DNA of 29,266 bases from CAYLLD01 sp964425135 (GCA_964425135.1 CAYRKW010000041.1:1-29266), one strand, 5' to 3'; positions 1 to 7,536 are shown, counted from the stretch's first letter. Program-made: numbers and translations. Notes: a model not told the origin generated them from the sequence alone.

Positions 1-19
1 GGAGCGCACATGACATATC

Positions 20-39
20 GCGCATGCTAACGCATGCGC
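20..39. terminator. GC-rich hairpin past the 3' end of xseA
   Basis: Perfect 8-bp inverted repeat GCGCATGC / GCATGCGC around a TAAC loop. It lies 47 bp beyond the xseA stop. On the plus strand it is followed by ATTTGAGTATTTGG, so it may end transcription of a plus-strand gene lying left of the window; on the minus strand there is no T-run. It is one of three hairpins here followed by a GAGTATTT-like tail. Its role as a terminator is inferred. Confidence 0.45.
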
Positions 40-46
40 CGCATTT

Positions 47-66
47 GAGTATTTGGAAAATGCGAA
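47..66 (+). repeat. GAGTATTT...AAATGCGAA intergenic element, copy 1
   Basis: Sequence GAGTATTTGGAAAATGCGAA directly after the 20-39 hairpin. It matches the plus-strand element at 11020-11040 except for a short central difference, and resembles a degenerate minus-strand copy near 27445-27473. All three follow a GC-rich hairpin. Confidence 0.5.
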
Positions 67-85
67 ATTTGGCGGTTCGGCCTCA

Positions 86-1594
86 TCAAAACAACGAACC
101 CTGATCATCTTTCGGAGTTTTCTTTTGCGCAGGCTTTTTGGGTTTGGGCTCATCTGAGCGCACATCTGCGCCAATCGGCAAACGCCCGTCGCGAAACTCG
201 ATCTCGTAGCTGCCCGCCTTTTGCGCCGTTTTCATATCCGGCAAAGGCGCGCCGCTCGCTCCGTCCCGCACCACCGCATAGCCCCTCTGCAAGGTCGCTT
301 TATACCCCATCGTCTCTCGCAACCGCTCGAGCGTTTGGAACCTATCACGGGTCTCGCGCAGACGCGATGACATGGCGGTTTCAAACGCGCGCGTCAGCGG
401 CACCAGTTTTGTGCCCGCATCGCGCAGGTTTTGCGAAGCCCGCTGTGTGGAAATGCCCCGTGTGAGCGCGGCCAGTTTTTCGCGACGAAGCTGCAATCCG
501 CTGCGCAAAAGCGCCGGAGAAAACCGCCCGGTTTTCTCGCCCAGTTCCACGCGCCGCCGCTGACCCAATGCTGACAAAGCGCGCGGCAACCGCTCTCCAA
601 GCGCATCATAGCGCTGCGCCCGTTCGTGCAGCAGCGATTCTGGCCGTGGCAAGGCGCGCGCAATATCCCGCAGCCGCTCCCCCCGCTGCCGCAGAGATTT
701 TGCCTGCCCCGCAATCCGCCGCTCTTCCAGCCCCGCAAGCGCTGCCAGCAAGTCCACGCGCACAGGCACCGCGAGCTCCGCCGCCGCCGTCGGTGTGGGT
801 GCGCGCACATCGGCGGCAAAATCGATCAAGGTTGTGTCGGTCTCATGGCCAACGGCCGAGATCACCGGAATATCGCTCTGCGCAACAGCGCGCACCGCGA
901 TCTCCTCGTTAAACCCCCACAGATCCTCAATCGAACCACCGCCGCGCGCCACGATCAGCACATCAGGACGCGGGATCGGGCCATCGCGGCCCATCGCATT
1001 GAAACCCGCAATCGCTTGTGCCACCTCGCCCGCGCATTTGTCCCCTTGCACCACCACCGGCCAAAGCAAGACCTGACGCGGAAACCGGTCGCGCAACCGG
1101 TGCAATATATCACGAATGACCGCCCCTGAGGGCGATGTGATCACGCCGATCACCTCCGGCAGATACGGCAGATGCTTCTTGCGCGCGTCCGAAAACAACC
1201 CTTCCGCCGCCAGAGCCTTTCGCCGTTTTTCGAGCATGACCATCAGCGCGCCCACACCCGCAGGCGCAATATCATCAACGATCAGTTGATACTTTGACTG
1301 CGCCCCAAAGGTCGTGATCCGCCCTGTTGCAACGACCTCCATCCCCTCTTCGGGCAAGGTCCGCAACCGGGCCGCAACGCCTTTCCATGCCACCGACGCG
1401 AGCACGGATTTATCGTCCTTCAAATCGAAATAGATGTGACCCGAGTAGGGCTTGGAAACCCGCCCGATTTCGCCTTTCACACGAACCCTAGAAAACGCCC
1501 CCTCGATGGTGCGTTTCACCGCGCCTGAGATCTCCGAGACGCTGAACTCGGGCGCATTCTCGCCCGCGCTGGGGGCGTCAATCAGATCGGACAT
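86..1594 (-). CDS. xseA: Exodeoxyribonuclease VII large subunit
   Basis: Large subunit of exonuclease VII, which with the small XseB subunits degrades single-stranded DNA into oligonucleotides in repair and recombination. The 502-residue protein has the family layout: an N-terminal OB-fold (about residues 18-115, including VKGEIGRVSKPYSGHIYFDLKD), then the nuclease core with ITSPSGAVIRDI (about 152-163) and ARGGGSIEDLWGFNEE (about 216-231), an Arg-rich predicted helical region, and a lysine/proline-rich tail ending DDQGSLF. The length is a little above the usual 400-460 because of the tail. The ATG start agrees with the first conserved residues. It is divergent from purD across 81 bp. xseB is not visible, which is common because it is often unlinked. 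Identity is secure. Confidence 0.97.
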   Translation of the reverse strand: MSDLIDAPSAGENAPEFSVSEISGAVKRTIEGAFSRVRVKGEIGRVSKPYSGHIYFDLKDDKSVLASVAWKGVAARLRTLPEEGMEVVATGRITTFGAQSKYQLIVDDIAPAGVGALMVMLEKRRKALAAEGLFSDARKKHLPYLPEVIGVITSPSGAVIRDILHRLRDRFPRQVLLWPVVVQGDKCAGEVAQAIAGFNAMGRDGPIPRPDVLIVARGGGSIEDLWGFNEEIAVRAVAQSDIPVISAVGHETDTTLIDFAADVRAPTPTAAAELAVPVRVDLLAALAGLEERRIAGQAKSLRQRGERLRDIARALPRPESLLHERAQRYDALGERLPRALSALGQRRRVELGEKTGRFSPALLRSGLQLRREKLAALTRGISTQRASQNLRDAGTKLVPLTRAFETAMSSRLRETRDRFQTLERLRETMGYKATLQRGYAVVRDGASGAPLPDMKTAQKAGSYEIEFRDGRLPIGADVRSDEPKPKKPAQKKTPKDDQGSLF

Positions 1595-1675
1595 TGCGCG
1601 CTTTCATAACTTTGCACATCGCTTCGCTTTATCGTATGCGAGCCTCAGGCGAAGGCCAAGGACAAAGGGGCAGGC

Positions 1676-2941
1676 ATGAATATTCTCGTACTCGGATCAG
1701 GCGGACGTGAGCATTCTCTTGTCTGGGCCATCGCGCAAAATCCCAAATGCGATAAAATCTATGCTGCGCCGGGGAATGCAGGGATGGAGGCGAGCGCCAC
1801 ATTGATCCCGGAGTTAGATCCTGAAAATGGCGATGCGCTCGTCACGTTTTGCGCCGAAAAGGGCATCGATTTCGTCGTCATCGGCCCAGAAGCGCCGCTT
1901 GCGGCTGGAGTTGCGGATGATTTGCGCGGCGCGGGTGTGCTGACTTTCGGCCCGTCCAAAGATGCCGCCGCGCTTGAAGCCTCCAAAGCCTTCACAAAGG
2001 CGATTTGCGATGCGAGCGGCGCGCCGACGGCTGCCTATGGTCATTTTACCGATCCTCACAAGGCCAAAGCCTATATCCGCGAAAGCGGCGCGCCAATTGT
2101 GGTCAAAGCAGATGGCCTGGCTGCCGGAAAAGGCGTGATAATCGCCATGTCAGAGCAAGAGGCACTGGAGGCCATCGACGACATGTTTGGTGGCAAATTC
2201 GCCGATGCAGGGGCCGAGGTGGTGATTGAAGAGTTCATGGACGGCGAGGAAGCGTCCTTTTTCGTCATCACGGACGGAGAGATCATCGTGCCAGTTGGCA
2301 CAGCGCAGGATCACAAGCGCGCCCATGACGGGGACGAAGGGCCTAACACTGGCGGCATGGGGGCCTATTCTCCTGCGCCCGTCCTGAGCGATGCGATTGC
2401 GCAAAAAGCGCTGGAGGCGATCATCGCGCCGACCCTTGCGGAAATGAAGCGACGCGGTACGCCCTATCAGGGCGTTCTCTACGCGGGCCTGATGATCAAA
2501 GATGGGGTGCCGAGACTTGTTGAATACAATGTGCGTTTTGGCGATCCCGAATGTCAGGTGCTGATGATGCGTCTGGGCGGCCAAATCCTCGATCTGCTTC
2601 TCGCGGCGGCCAAAGGGGAGCTGGCCCGGATCAGAGCGCAATGGGCTGATGATCATGCGATGACGGTGGTGATAGCGGCCAAGGGCTACCCCGGCGCCTA
2701 CGCCAAAGGATCGCCCATCAAAGGGATCGACGCTGCGAATGCAGCCGATGACACGGTGGTGTTTCACGCAGGCACCGCGCGCAACGGTGATGCGATTGTC
2801 TCAAATGGCGGGCGGGTGCTGAATGTGACAGCGCGGGGCGCAACACTCAAAGAAGCGCAGAAGAAATGCTACGCTGCGATTGAGAAGATCGATTGGGACG
2901 ATGCGGAATATCGCCGCGATATTGGCTGGCGGGCGCTTTAG
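1676..2941 (+). CDS. purD: Phosphoribosylamine-glycine ligase (GAR synthetase)
   Basis: Cytosolic ATP-grasp enzyme that joins 5-phosphoribosylamine and glycine, the second step of de novo purine synthesis. The 421-residue length is standard. Visible hallmarks are the N-terminal MNILVLGSGGREHSLVWAI, the ATP-grasp loop VVKADGLAAGKGVI (about 142-155), EEFMDGEEASFF, the metal/ATP motif VRFGDPECQVLM (about 287-298) and the C-terminal domain ending EYRRDIGWRAL. The start is supported by the Shine-Dalgarno-like AAAGGGGCA just upstream. The stop overlaps the stop of the convergent minus-strand gene by 4 bp, so no intergenic terminator separates them. No purine riboswitch is apparent in the short upstream gap. 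Confidence 0.98.
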   Translation: MNILVLGSGGREHSLVWAIAQNPKCDKIYAAPGNAGMEASATLIPELDPENGDALVTFCAEKGIDFVVIGPEAPLAAGVADDLRGAGVLTFGPSKDAAALEASKAFTKAICDASGAPTAAYGHFTDPHKAKAYIRESGAPIVVKADGLAAGKGVIIAMSEQEALEAIDDMFGGKFADAGAEVVIEEFMDGEEASFFVITDGEIIVPVGTAQDHKRAHDGDEGPNTGGMGAYSPAPVLSDAIAQKALEAIIAPTLAEMKRRGTPYQGVLYAGLMIKDGVPRLVEYNVRFGDPECQVLMMRLGGQILDLLLAAAKGELARIRAQWADDHAMTVVIAAKGYPGAYAKGSPIKGIDAANAADDTVVFHAGTARNGDAIVSNGGRVLNVTARGATLKEAQKKCYAAIEKIDWDDAEYRRDIGWRAL

Positions 2942-3660
2942 CAGTTCAGATAAGTCTCGATGGAGCTTGGACCGCTGAACGGGCCAAGCTGCGCCACCTG
3001 AAACTCTGTGCCCGTGAACCGAATGGCCATTACATTCTGATAGGTCGCATCCGGCACGATCATTTCGGACACACCGCCGCAAGTCCGAATACCGCTCGCA
3101 ATGCCCCGCTCACCGATCCTATGGTTGGAAAACCCGCTCAATTCGCCCTGCAACTCCAGCACTTTGCCGTCGAACGACCAAAGCATCAGCTTTTTGCCCA
3201 GGTGCGGCGTTTCGATATAGCTGATATCCAGACGCCCATCAGCGTCGAAATCCGAAATTCCAATGGGCGCAAGCCAGCGGTTGCGCCGGCCGATGGGCGG
3301 TGTTGCAATCCGGTCCAAGCCATTTGGGGTCAGCGTGTAGATCACCAGCGATGCCCCGCCCGCAATCGAGCTTTCCACCACAACTGCCTCTGCCACGCCA
3401 TCTTGGGTGAAATCGGCAAGGCGCGGTGCGATATCTTCAAAGACCGAAGATTGCGGCAGCGTTACACACGCGCCTTTGCGGTTATGATAAAGACAAAGCC
3501 TGGACCACTCGGGCAAATCGCCGAGAACATTATGACCATAGCGCGTGGTTGCGCCTTCAAACCGAGCCGTTGTCGCACCTTGTTTGACCTCGACACCCTG
3601 CGCGTTTGCAGCACAAAACGATGCACAGGCAAGGCAGATCGCCAATGCCCGTAAAATCAT
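2938..3660 (-). CDS. Secreted FG-GAP/VCBS-like repeat protein
   Basis: A 240-residue protein with a clear Sec signal peptide (MILRALAICLACASFCAANAQ). Two Asp-rich segments, LADFTQDGVAEAVVVE (about 81-96) and ISDFDADGRLDISYIE (about 135-150), fit the Ca-binding loop plus beta-strand pattern of FG-GAP/VCBS beta-propeller blades. Four cysteines in the mature part (including CLYHNRKGAC and the final residue) could form disulfides in the periplasm. The reading frame is open further upstream, but the ATG at 3660 was chosen because the signal peptide starts there and it sits 2 bp after the ferredoxin stop. It is probably co-transcribed with the ferredoxin. The function is unknown; a periplasmic beta-propeller is inferred. 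Confidence 0.82.
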   Translation of the reverse strand: MILRALAICLACASFCAANAQGVEVKQGATTARFEGATTRYGHNVLGDLPEWSRLCLYHNRKGACVTLPQSSVFEDIAPRLADFTQDGVAEAVVVESSIAGGASLVIYTLTPNGLDRIATPPIGRRNRWLAPIGISDFDADGRLDISYIETPHLGKKLMLWSFDGKVLELQGELSGFSNHRIGERGIASGIRTCGGVSEMIVPDATYQNVMAIRFTGTEFQVAQLGPFSGPSSIETYLNC

Positions 3661-3662
3661 GC

Positions 3663-3986
3663 TCAAATCTGCTTTTCCGGCATCTGCACGATCAGCCCGT
3701 CGAGCGCATCGGTCACTTTGATCTGACACGTCAGGCGCGAGCGCTCGGCATTCGGTTCCCACGCGAAATCGAGCATGTCCTCTTCCATCGCATCCTTGGC
3801 CGGCAGTTTTTCGACCCACTCAGGGTTTACATAGACATGACAGGTCGAGCAGGCGCAGGCACCACCGCAATCCGCTTCGATGCCTGGAATATTATTGTCG
3901 CGCGCGCCTTCCATTACAGTCAGCCCGTTTGCCACATCCACTACATGCTCTGTACCGTTGTGCTCGATGTATGTAATCTTTGCCAT
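3663..3986 (-). CDS. [2Fe-2S] ferredoxin, adrenodoxin/FdVI type
   Basis: Small soluble electron carrier with one plant/vertebrate-type [2Fe-2S] cluster. In 107 residues the four ligands are visible as C40-x5-C46-x2-C49 (DCGGACACSTCH) and C87 (RLTCQIKV), with an extra Cys44 inside the loop as in many alphaproteobacterial ISC-type ferredoxins. The acidic helix WVEKLPAKDAMEEDMLDF is the usual partner-docking surface. The ATG at 3986 (MAKITYIEHNG) was preferred over an upstream in-frame start because the fold begins there. It resembles Rhodobacter capsulatus ferredoxin VI; likely partners are a ferredoxin reductase and Fe-S assembly or P450 systems, none of which are nearby. Confidence 0.93.
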   Translation of the reverse strand: MAKITYIEHNGTEHVVDVANGLTVMEGARDNNIPGIEADCGGACACSTCHVYVNPEWVEKLPAKDAMEEDMLDFAWEPNAERSRLTCQIKVTDALDGLIVQMPEKQI

Positions 3987-4284
3987 GGTTAACTTCTCAG
4001 ATGATGACATATTTCGCCTGCTTCATAGTGGCTTGATCCTGCCTTGACCAGCCTCATCCAAACCCACTAACAATATTATTGATTGTTGTTGTCGATAGAG
4101 CCGATTATGGTTCTATCTTAATGGGGTGTAATCTACCTTGGAAAATGTGAAATTGCGTGCCACTTCGGACATACACGCAAAAAATATAGTGAGCGCAGTG
4201 CAATTCGCGCAATCAGAAATTGCACTTGACACCGCGTCGGTTAAACTGCGTGAAAATTAAAGACGTCAGTCGAGGACTATCGCA
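3987..4284. promoter_or_regulatory. Divergent promoter region, ferredoxin and lipoprotein genes
   Basis: 298 bp of non-coding, AT-richer DNA between two divergent genes. The right part holds the inverted repeat at 4197-4226. A possible promoter for the lipoprotein gene is TTGCAC (4220-4225), a 16-bp spacer and TAAACT (4242-4247); TTGACA at 4226-4231 is an alternative -35 box with a poorer -10. I see no convincing RNA gene or riboswitch here. Confidence 0.5.
4197..4226. promoter_or_regulatory. 9-bp inverted repeat, putative operator
   Basis: AGTGCAATT (4197-4205) and its exact reverse complement AATTGCACT (4218-4226) are separated by 12 bp, so the centres are 21 bp apart, about two helical turns. 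The right arm overlaps the proposed -35 region of the lipoprotein gene. A related GAAATTGCGTGCCACTT stretch lies about 60 bp upstream. The geometry suits a dimeric regulator; the identity is unknown. Confidence 0.45.
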
Positions 4285-5619
4285 ATGAACTACAAATCAT
4301 CCGTTATATCAGTGACCGCATTGCTCAGCTTGTCAGCATGTGCCGATCTGGGCTTTGGCGACTTCCCCTTGGCCGATGCAGGCGCCAATGATGCGGGACC
4401 GGTGCTGATCTCCGATATTGAAGATACAACCGCGATCACAGTGGCCAGCAACGAAACTGCACCGCTCGCCTCCGCGCCGCGTCTGCCGGTGATCACAACC
4501 GCAGCGGTTTCAACATCGCCCAAATCACCACCGCCTGTAGTGGCCAGCGCGCCCGCAGAGGCTGCGGAAGAAGAAGTACCGATGAGCACGGCGTCAAATG
4601 AACGCCCAACCGACGCCAGACCCGGCGAGTGCTTTGCCCGCGTGACGATCCCGGCCGAAACAGTCAAACAGACCCGTCAGGTTCTTGTCTCCGCTGCGAC
4701 CACGAAGAAAGAGACGATCCCGGCAACCTATAAGACCGTGACCGAGCAGGTGCTTGTGACCCCTGCCACCACGCGGACCGAGACGATTGCGGCAACCTAC
4801 AAAACCGAAACCCGCCGCGTGCCTGTGGACGCATCGGCAAATGCCTCTGACGATGTCGAATACGAAACCGTGACAGAGCGCGTTTTGGTGACGCCTGAAC
4901 AAACCAAGGAAGTTGAAGTTCCGGCGCGTTACGAAACAGTGACCGAACGGGTCAAGGTGCGCGATGCCTATACGGAGTGGAGAGAATCCGCCAAAGTCTA
5001 CGCCATCGGCGCAGAAGCTTTGGGCGGCACAATTCTGGCCAATCAGGTCTCTTCAACGGGTGTTATGTGCCTTGTTGAGATCCCCGCTGAGTTTAAAACA
5101 GAAACCAAGCGCGTGTTGGTCGAGGAAGCCACAACACGCACCGAAACAATCCCGGCGGTTTATGAGACTGTGACCCGCCGCGTTCCCGTTGGCGGCGATG
5201 CCGCATCGGACGACTCGGGCGAGCAGGAGTTTCGTGAAGTCTCGGTTCGCGTGATCGACCAACCCGCTCAGACACGCACGGTTCCAGTGCCAGCGGTCTA
5301 CAAGACAGAGACCAAGCGCGTGATCGACACGCCTGCACAAACCCGCGAAGTTCCCGTGCCAGCGGTCTACCGCGAAGAAGTGAGCGAGCGGATCGTGACG
5401 CCCGCCAAAACCGAATGGGCCCGTGTGATCTGTAAAGAAAACGCAACGCCAGATTTTGTCAAATCGCTTCAGCGCGCGCTGCAAGCGCGTGGTCTTTACA
5501 AAGGTCCGATTGACGGTCTGATTGGACCGGGCACACGTGGCGCGATCAAGGCGTATCAGGATGATGGCAGCGACGTTCTGACATTCTCTTCGGCCAAGGC
5601 GCTGGGATTGTCGGTCTAA
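4285..5619 (+). CDS. Repeat-rich lipoprotein with peptidoglycan-binding tail
   Basis: A 444-residue predicted lipoprotein. The signal peptide ends in a lipobox LSAC with the lipidated Cys19. Residues 20-110 are a low-complexity Ala/Pro/Ser/Thr linker. Residues 113-380 are built from short beta-type repeats of the form (I/V)PA.Y.T.T.RV(L/P)V, about a dozen units, arranged as two related halves. Each half opens with a Cys near an IPAE motif (CFARVTIPAE at 116; CLVEIPAEF at 262) and closes with a TEW motif (230-232; 376-378). Residues 388-427 (SLQRALQARGLYKGPIDG, then GPGTRGAIKAY) match the PG_binding_1 domain. This suggests an envelope-anchored protein bridging membrane and peptidoglycan. A strong bidirectional terminator follows. 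The exact role is unknown; similar repeats occur next to OmpA or peptidoglycan-binding domains in other bacteria. Confidence 0.88.
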   Translation: MNYKSSVISVTALLSLSACADLGFGDFPLADAGANDAGPVLISDIEDTTAITVASNETAPLASAPRLPVITTAAVSTSPKSPPPVVASAPAEAAEEEVPMSTASNERPTDARPGECFARVTIPAETVKQTRQVLVSAATTKKETIPATYKTVTEQVLVTPATTRTETIAATYKTETRRVPVDASANASDDVEYETVTERVLVTPEQTKEVEVPARYETVTERVKVRDAYTEWRESAKVYAIGAEALGGTILANQVSSTGVMCLVEIPAEFKTETKRVLVEEATTRTETIPAVYETVTRRVPVGGDAASDDSGEQEFREVSVRVIDQPAQTRTVPVPAVYKTETKRVIDTPAQTREVPVPAVYREEVSERIVTPAKTEWARVICKENATPDFVKSLQRALQARGLYKGPIDGLIGPGTRGAIKAYQDDGSDVLTFSSAKALGLSV

Positions 5620-5648
5620 GTCGGCTGCACCCGCCTCTTGGACAAACA

Positions 5649-5676
5649 AAAAAGGCGCCCTTTGCGGCGCCTTTTT
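5649..5676. terminator. Bidirectional rho-independent terminator
   Basis: An 11-bp perfect stem (AAAAAGGCGCC / GGCGCCTTTTT) with loop CTTTGC. T-runs flank both sides, so it can stop both the lipoprotein gene (+) and infC (-), which converge here. Confidence 0.93.
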
Positions 5677-5702
5677 ATATTCCAGTTCAATTTTGTTGCG
5701 GA

Positions 5703-6248
5703 TCAGGACTTGAGTGGTCCGATCATCATAATCATCTGACGGCCTTCCATCTTGGGCATATTTTCAACCTTGCCCAATTCGGTAATGTCTTCGGCAACAC
5801 GCTCCAGCAACTGACGGCCCAGCTCCTGGTGCGCCATCTCGCGGCCACGGAAGCGCAGGGTGACTTTCACCTTGTCGCCCTCTTCCAGAAACTTCTTCAC
5901 CGACCGCATTTTGACATCATAGTCATGCGTATCCGTGTTCGGCCGGAACTTGATCTCTTTGATTTCAATCGTCTTTTGCTTCTTCCGCGCCTCAGACTCG
6001 CGCTTTTGCAGCTCATATTTGAACTTGCCAAGATCCATGATCTTGCAAACAGGCGGTTGGGCGTTGGGAGAGATTTCGACCAGATCGAGCCCTGCTTCGT
6101 CGGCGTATTCCATGCCGCGTTCGGGTGTCACCACCCCTAGGTTTTCACCTTCGGCTCCGATCAGTCTGATTTCGTTCGAGCGGATTTTGTCATTCGCTCT
6201 TGGTCCGGTATCGCGCTGTGGTGGCGCGTTATGTGGTCTGCGGGCTAT
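5703..6248 (-). CDS. infC: Translation initiation factor IF-3 (ATA start)
   Basis: IF-3 binds the 30S subunit, keeps it dissociated from 50S and checks start-codon pairing. The C-terminal domain (KIRFRPNTDTHDYDVK-like region, here EIKFRPNTDTHDYD, to MPKMEGRQMIMMIGP) and the N-domain VEISPNAQPPVCKIMD are clear. An ATG/GTG-based start would give only 143 residues and cut off the N-domain. Reading upstream in frame restores ARRPHNAPPQRDTGPRAN and NEIRLIGAEGENLGVV, giving 181 residues, the normal length. The frame is closed by TAA immediately before ATA at 6248, and GAAGGA lies 8 nt upstream as a Shine-Dalgarno. No ATG, GTG or TTG is available in this N-terminal stretch. Rare starts in infC are known to let IF-3 repress its own translation. 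Confidence 0.94.
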   Translation of the reverse strand: MARRPHNAPPQRDTGPRANDKIRSNEIRLIGAEGENLGVVTPERGMEYADEAGLDLVEISPNAQPPVCKIMDLGKFKYELQKRESEARKKQKTIEIKEIKFRPNTDTHDYDVKMRSVKKFLEEGDKVKVTLRFRGREMAHQELGRQLLERVAEDITELGKVENMPKMEGRQMIMMIGPLKS

Positions 6249-6310
6249 TTACTTGGTCCTTCGATAACTTCGATTGATGGTTTGCCGCTATGGCAATGAC
6301 CCTTAGGCCA

Positions 6311-6337
6311 TTAGTAACATAGCAGAGCTGCGGTCAA
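6311..6337 (-). promoter_or_regulatory. Possible infC promoter
   Basis: On the minus strand TTGACC (6337-6332) is followed after 15 bp by TACTAA (6316-6311), about 65 bp upstream of the infC start. The spacing is short for a sigma-70 promoter, so this is tentative. Confidence 0.3.
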
Positions 6338-6460
6338 GAGCAAATGGCCGCATAGACTGCCAAATGCCCATTTATGGCTTTCGGAATTGTTTCGGACTTT
6401 TATCGGACTTGCATCGGCCCCAAGAGCCCGACGCCGCGATGCGCGTTGCGGATCGCTGGC

Positions 6461-7498
6461 TCACACCGCTTGCGCCGGAGCCATATTATGCGCCGTCGCA
6501 AAAGAGATCAGGCGGCGGTTTTTCGCATCCCACAGATCAAGACTCGCACAACGAATACTCTGCAACAGGGTCATCCGATTGCAATGCACCAGCTCTTTAT
6601 GATCGCGCAAAATCTCCGGCAGGCGATAGAACGGAATGCGTGCATATAGGTGGTGCACATGGTGAATGCCGATATTGGCGGAGAACCAGCGCAAAACAAG
6701 CGGCAGGTCATAGTGCGAGGATCCATGCAAGGCCGCCTCGTGCAACTGCCAGTCCTCTTCACGATCCCAATGGGTCGTCTCGAACTGATGCTGGACGTAG
6801 AACATCCACACCCCGATCGAGGCCGCGAGCACGGAGCTTGGCAAGAACACAAACACCAGCGCCGTCCAGCCGCCGAAATAGTAGATCGCGCTCAGTGCCA
6901 ACACGATCGCAACATTCGTGGCCATCGCGCTGATCCAGTATTTCCTGCCCTGGTTCATCAAACCGACAGGCAAACGGTTCTGGATAAAGAAAATATACGT
7001 CGGACCGACCACAAACATCGTGATCGGATGACGATACAAACGATAGAGCCAGCGTCCAAGCGGCGTGCGTGCGTTATACTCTTCGGTGGTGAGCGTCATG
7101 ATATCGCCAATTCCGCGATGCGCGAGATCACCCGAATGGGAGTGATGGATCGAATGGGTGCGCCGCCAGACGTCATAGGGCGTCATTGTGATGATCCCGA
7201 TGATACGCCCCACCCAATCGCTCGCAGTGCGGTTGGTCAAAAACGAGCCATGCCCGCAATCATGCTGAATGCAAAACAGGCGCATGATGAACAGGCTGTT
7301 GATCATCGACAGCCCGATGGCAGCAAGATAGCTGAACTGCGCGACCCAGCAGGCAAACACCCAAATCGCCACAAAGGGGACGATTGTGATGAAAAGCTCA
7401 ACGCTGCTACGAAGATTATTTGGTTCGCGGTAGTTTGCGAGGATCTTAACCCAGTCGCGTGCGGGCGCTGGGGCCAAATCAGGGGCATGAACTGTCAT
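6461..7498 (-). CDS. Membrane fatty acid desaturase
   Basis: Di-iron integral membrane desaturase that inserts a double bond into acyl chains of lipids, drawing electrons from a ferredoxin-type donor. All three histidine boxes of the family are present: HDCGH (79-83), HSIHH (115-119) and HHVHH (279-283). Hydrophobic segments around 33-75 and about 195-230 fit the usual membrane hairpins. The 345-residue length and the HDCGHGSF...H.SIHH pattern suit the delta-12/omega-6 acyl-lipid group, but regiospecificity cannot be told from sequence. The ATG at 7498 was chosen; an in-frame TTG lies 6 bp further upstream. A perfect 14-bp palindrome lies 25 bp upstream of the start. Cold or membrane-fluidity control is plausible but not shown. 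Confidence 0.93.
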   Translation of the reverse strand: MTVHAPDLAPAPARDWVKILANYREPNNLRSSVELFITIVPFVAIWVFACWVAQFSYLAAIGLSMINSLFIMRLFCIQHDCGHGSFLTNRTASDWVGRIIGIITMTPYDVWRRTHSIHHSHSGDLAHRGIGDIMTLTTEEYNARTPLGRWLYRLYRHPITMFVVGPTYIFFIQNRLPVGLMNQGRKYWISAMATNVAIVLALSAIYYFGGWTALVFVFLPSSVLAASIGVWMFYVQHQFETTHWDREEDWQLHEAALHGSSHYDLPLVLRWFSANIGIHHVHHLYARIPFYRLPEILRDHKELVHCNRMTLLQSIRCASLDLWDAKNRRLISFATAHNMAPAQAV

Positions 7499-7522
7499 GA
7501 TCAACCGTTTTAATTGGTGTAC

Positions 7523-7536
7523 TCCGGTTAACCGGA
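7523..7536. promoter_or_regulatory. 14-bp perfect palindrome upstream of the desaturase
   Basis: TCCGGTTAACCGGA is a perfect palindrome centred 32 bp upstream of the desaturase ATG. It sits where the core promoter or 5' leader should be, in otherwise unremarkable DNA between the desaturase and oxyR, so it may be an operator for a homodimeric repressor. The regulator is not identified. Confidence 0.45.

Noticed and set aside
1595..1675. A purine-sensing riboswitch upstream of purD
   Set aside because: The gap is 81 bp, shared with the divergent xseA start, and shows no conserved aptamer-like pairing.
2893..3654. A 253-codon plus-strand frame opposite the FG-GAP-like gene
   Set aside because: The minus-strand product has a signal peptide and Ca-loop motifs and a tight link to the ferredoxin; the plus frame overlaps the end of purD and has neither.
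6650..7513. A 287-codon plus-strand frame opposite the desaturase
   Set aside because: The minus strand encodes an intact desaturase with all three His boxes; the opposite frame has no features.
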